Shown here one piece after another: positions 62,903 through 64,000 of a stretch of 64,000 nt of DNA (its first letter is position 1; the number at the start of each line of letters is the position of its first letter). A model generated the notes under the pieces. That model was not told the origin of the DNA. It made no database searches and saw only the letters and a list, made by a program, of their open reading frames with translations. Location: assembly GCA_028679075.1 (NCBI GenBank), contig JAJRCF010000001.1, forward strand, positions 186,001 to 250,000, read 5' to 3'. Origin of the DNA: Methanoregula sp. (GTDB taxonomy: Archaea; Halobacteriota; Methanomicrobia; Methanomicrobiales; Methanospirillaceae). Both the position numbers and the translations under genes were made by a program.

Positions 62903-64000
62903 CTACCAGGTGAGGAACAGGGTCTTGGTCCGGGAATAACTGTCAAGAGCGTGGATCCCATTCTCCCTGCCAATCCCGCTCTCGTTCATCCCGCCGAAGG
63001 GGACTTCCGGGGGGACGGTGAGGTGGCGGTTTACCCATACGATCCCGGCGTTGATCTCATCGAATGCCCGTTTTGCCGTATGCAGCCGGGTGGTCCAGAC
63101 CGATGCCCCGAGGCCGTAGCGGGTACGGTTCGCCTCCCGGATTGCCGTATCAAGGTCCGGAACCGACATCACCGGCAGGACCGGGCCGAACACCTCTTCG
63201 TTCATGAGCCGGCCCTCCGGGACCACATCGGCAACAAGGGTCGGCTGGTAGAACAGACCCCGGTCGCAGGGCGCAGCGTCCAGCCGGCATCCCCCGGTAA
63301 GGATCGTCCCTTCCCCGCCATCGCGGGTCCCGTCAACCAGCTGCGATATGCGTTCGCGCTGGGCGGGACTGTTCAGCGGGCCCATGTCGATCCTAGCATC
63401 AAGGCCGTTACCGATCTTCAGTTCTTCGATCCGGCGTTTCAGTTTCTGCGTGAACACCGCAGCGATGGCATCGTGGACGAACAGCCGCTTCACTGCCGTG
63501 CAGGTCTGCCCCGCATTATAGAACCTGCCCCTGAGTGCCCCTTCAACCGCCTTGTCGATATCCGCGTCATCCATCACGATCATCGGGTCCGATCCCCCGA
63601 GTTCAAGCGTCAGTTCCTTGAGATGACTGGTGGCCAGTTCCCGGATTCGCTGGCCGGTTGCACAGTTCCCGGTAAAGGAGATCTTGCGGACCTGCGGGTG
63701 GCTGACCAGGGATTCACCGACAACTTCCCCCGGCCCGGTCACGATATTGAGGACCCCGGCCGGAAGGCCGGATGCCTCAAGGATCTGTCCAAGCCGGATG
63801 TTTGTGAGCGGGGTTGTCGAAGCCGGTTTGAGGACCATCGTGTTGCCCGCGAGCAGAGCAGGCCCGACCTTCCACCCCATGATGAGCACCGGCATATTCC
63901 AGGGGATGATCGCCCCGCAGATCCCGAGCGGCTCACGGGTAACAAGTGCATCGCCGGCAGTGCCGAGGCGGATGAGGTCCCCCTGCCGGGATGCGGATAT
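62903..64000 (-). CDS. Aldehyde dehydrogenase, 5' end beyond the window
   Basis: The frame runs to the window edge, so about 365 residues from the C-terminal side are visible. ALDH motifs are present: PWNMPVLIMGWKVGPALLAGN, VLKPASTTPL, the catalytic Glu in LELGGSDPMIV, and the catalytic Cys in NAGQTCTAVKR. It could be a lactaldehyde dehydrogenase of coenzyme F420 synthesis (CofA-like) or a succinate-semialdehyde type; the sequence does not decide. It converges with the surface protein gene. Confidence 0.88.
   Translation of the reverse strand: MSASRQGDLIRLGTAGDALVTREPLGICGAIIPWNMPVLIMGWKVGPALLAGNTMVLKPASTTPLTNIRLGQILEASGLPAGVLNIVTGPGEVVGESLVSHPQVRKISFTGNCATGQRIRELATSHLKELTLELGGSDPMIVMDDADIDKAVEGALRGRFYNAGQTCTAVKRLFVHDAIAAVFTQKLKRRIEELKIGNGLDARIDMGPLNSPAQRERISQLVDGTRDGGEGTILTGGCRLDAAPCDRGLFYQPTLVADVVPEGRLMNEEVFGPVLPVMSVPDLDTAIREANRTRYGLGASVWTTRLHTAKRAFDEINAGIVWVNRHLTVPPEVPFGGMNESGIGRENGIHALDSYSRTKTLFLTW

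Overview
This 64 kb window is a chromosomal segment of a methanogenic archaeon. The gene content fits the order Methanomicrobiales, most likely a Methanoregula-like lineage; this placement is an inference from gene families, not from a search. Supporting evidence is the archaeal CODH/acetyl-CoA synthase (cdh) operon, archaeosine tRNA-modification genes, an archaeal-type RNase P RNA, secreted PEGA-domain proteins, DUF2115 and DUF3821 families, and TATA-box rather than -35/-10 promoters.

Layout: 309-9223 holds cdhABCDE followed by a ferredoxin/ASKHA activator of the corrinoid protein. 9344-18573 is a mixed block: a methyltransferase, two PEGA surface proteins separated by a 516-bp transposon-like element, DedA and YqhA-type membrane proteins, a GHMP/beta-RFAP-synthase-like enzyme, a winged-helix/TPR protein, a DUF2148 protein and a thioesterase. 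18605-21476 holds a GT2 glycosyltransferase, an FAD protein and a zinc-ribbon membrane protein. 21603-28345 is a solute-transport region: a sodium:solute symporter with a 34-aa partner, divergent from livGF, which converge on livKHM. Three copies of one palindromic operator link these three units. 28490-33891 is a MacB-like export operon with a divergent TetR regulator and decayed copies of its ATPase gene. 33986-36868 has a glycosylation-sequon-rich secreted protein, an atypical histidine kinase and a dicluster ferredoxin-like protein. 37003-40666 is the cimA-ilvB-ilvN operon for branched-chain amino acids. 40852-42357 has DUF2115 and a VUT/YhhQ transporter. 42358-45169 is an accessory island: AT-rich DNA, two direct hairpin-rich repeats, and a HEPN/MNT toxin-antitoxin pair between them. 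45170-50458 is a polyphosphate operon (ppk, CHAD-HD, Ppx-HD). 50497-54425 is a kinase/PP2C/vWA module resembling the TerY-P triad, with a HEAT protein. 54539-57373 is a three-gene proton-translocating transhydrogenase. 57529-60601 is the arcS/tgtA archaeosine pair. 60655-64000 has AMMECR1, RNase P RNA, a DUF3821-like surface protein and a truncated aldehyde dehydrogenase.

The most novel signals are: a dispersed family of modular hairpin repeats, with probable RNA-like covariation, one set lying inside an element with 13-bp inverted ends and an 8-bp target duplication; an in-frame amber codon in livK followed by an apparently conserved C-terminus; a three-site operator regulon around the symporter and liv genes; and signalling proteins that have lost their phospho-accepting residues. 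All calls come from reading the sequence and translations; no database search or structure prediction was run.
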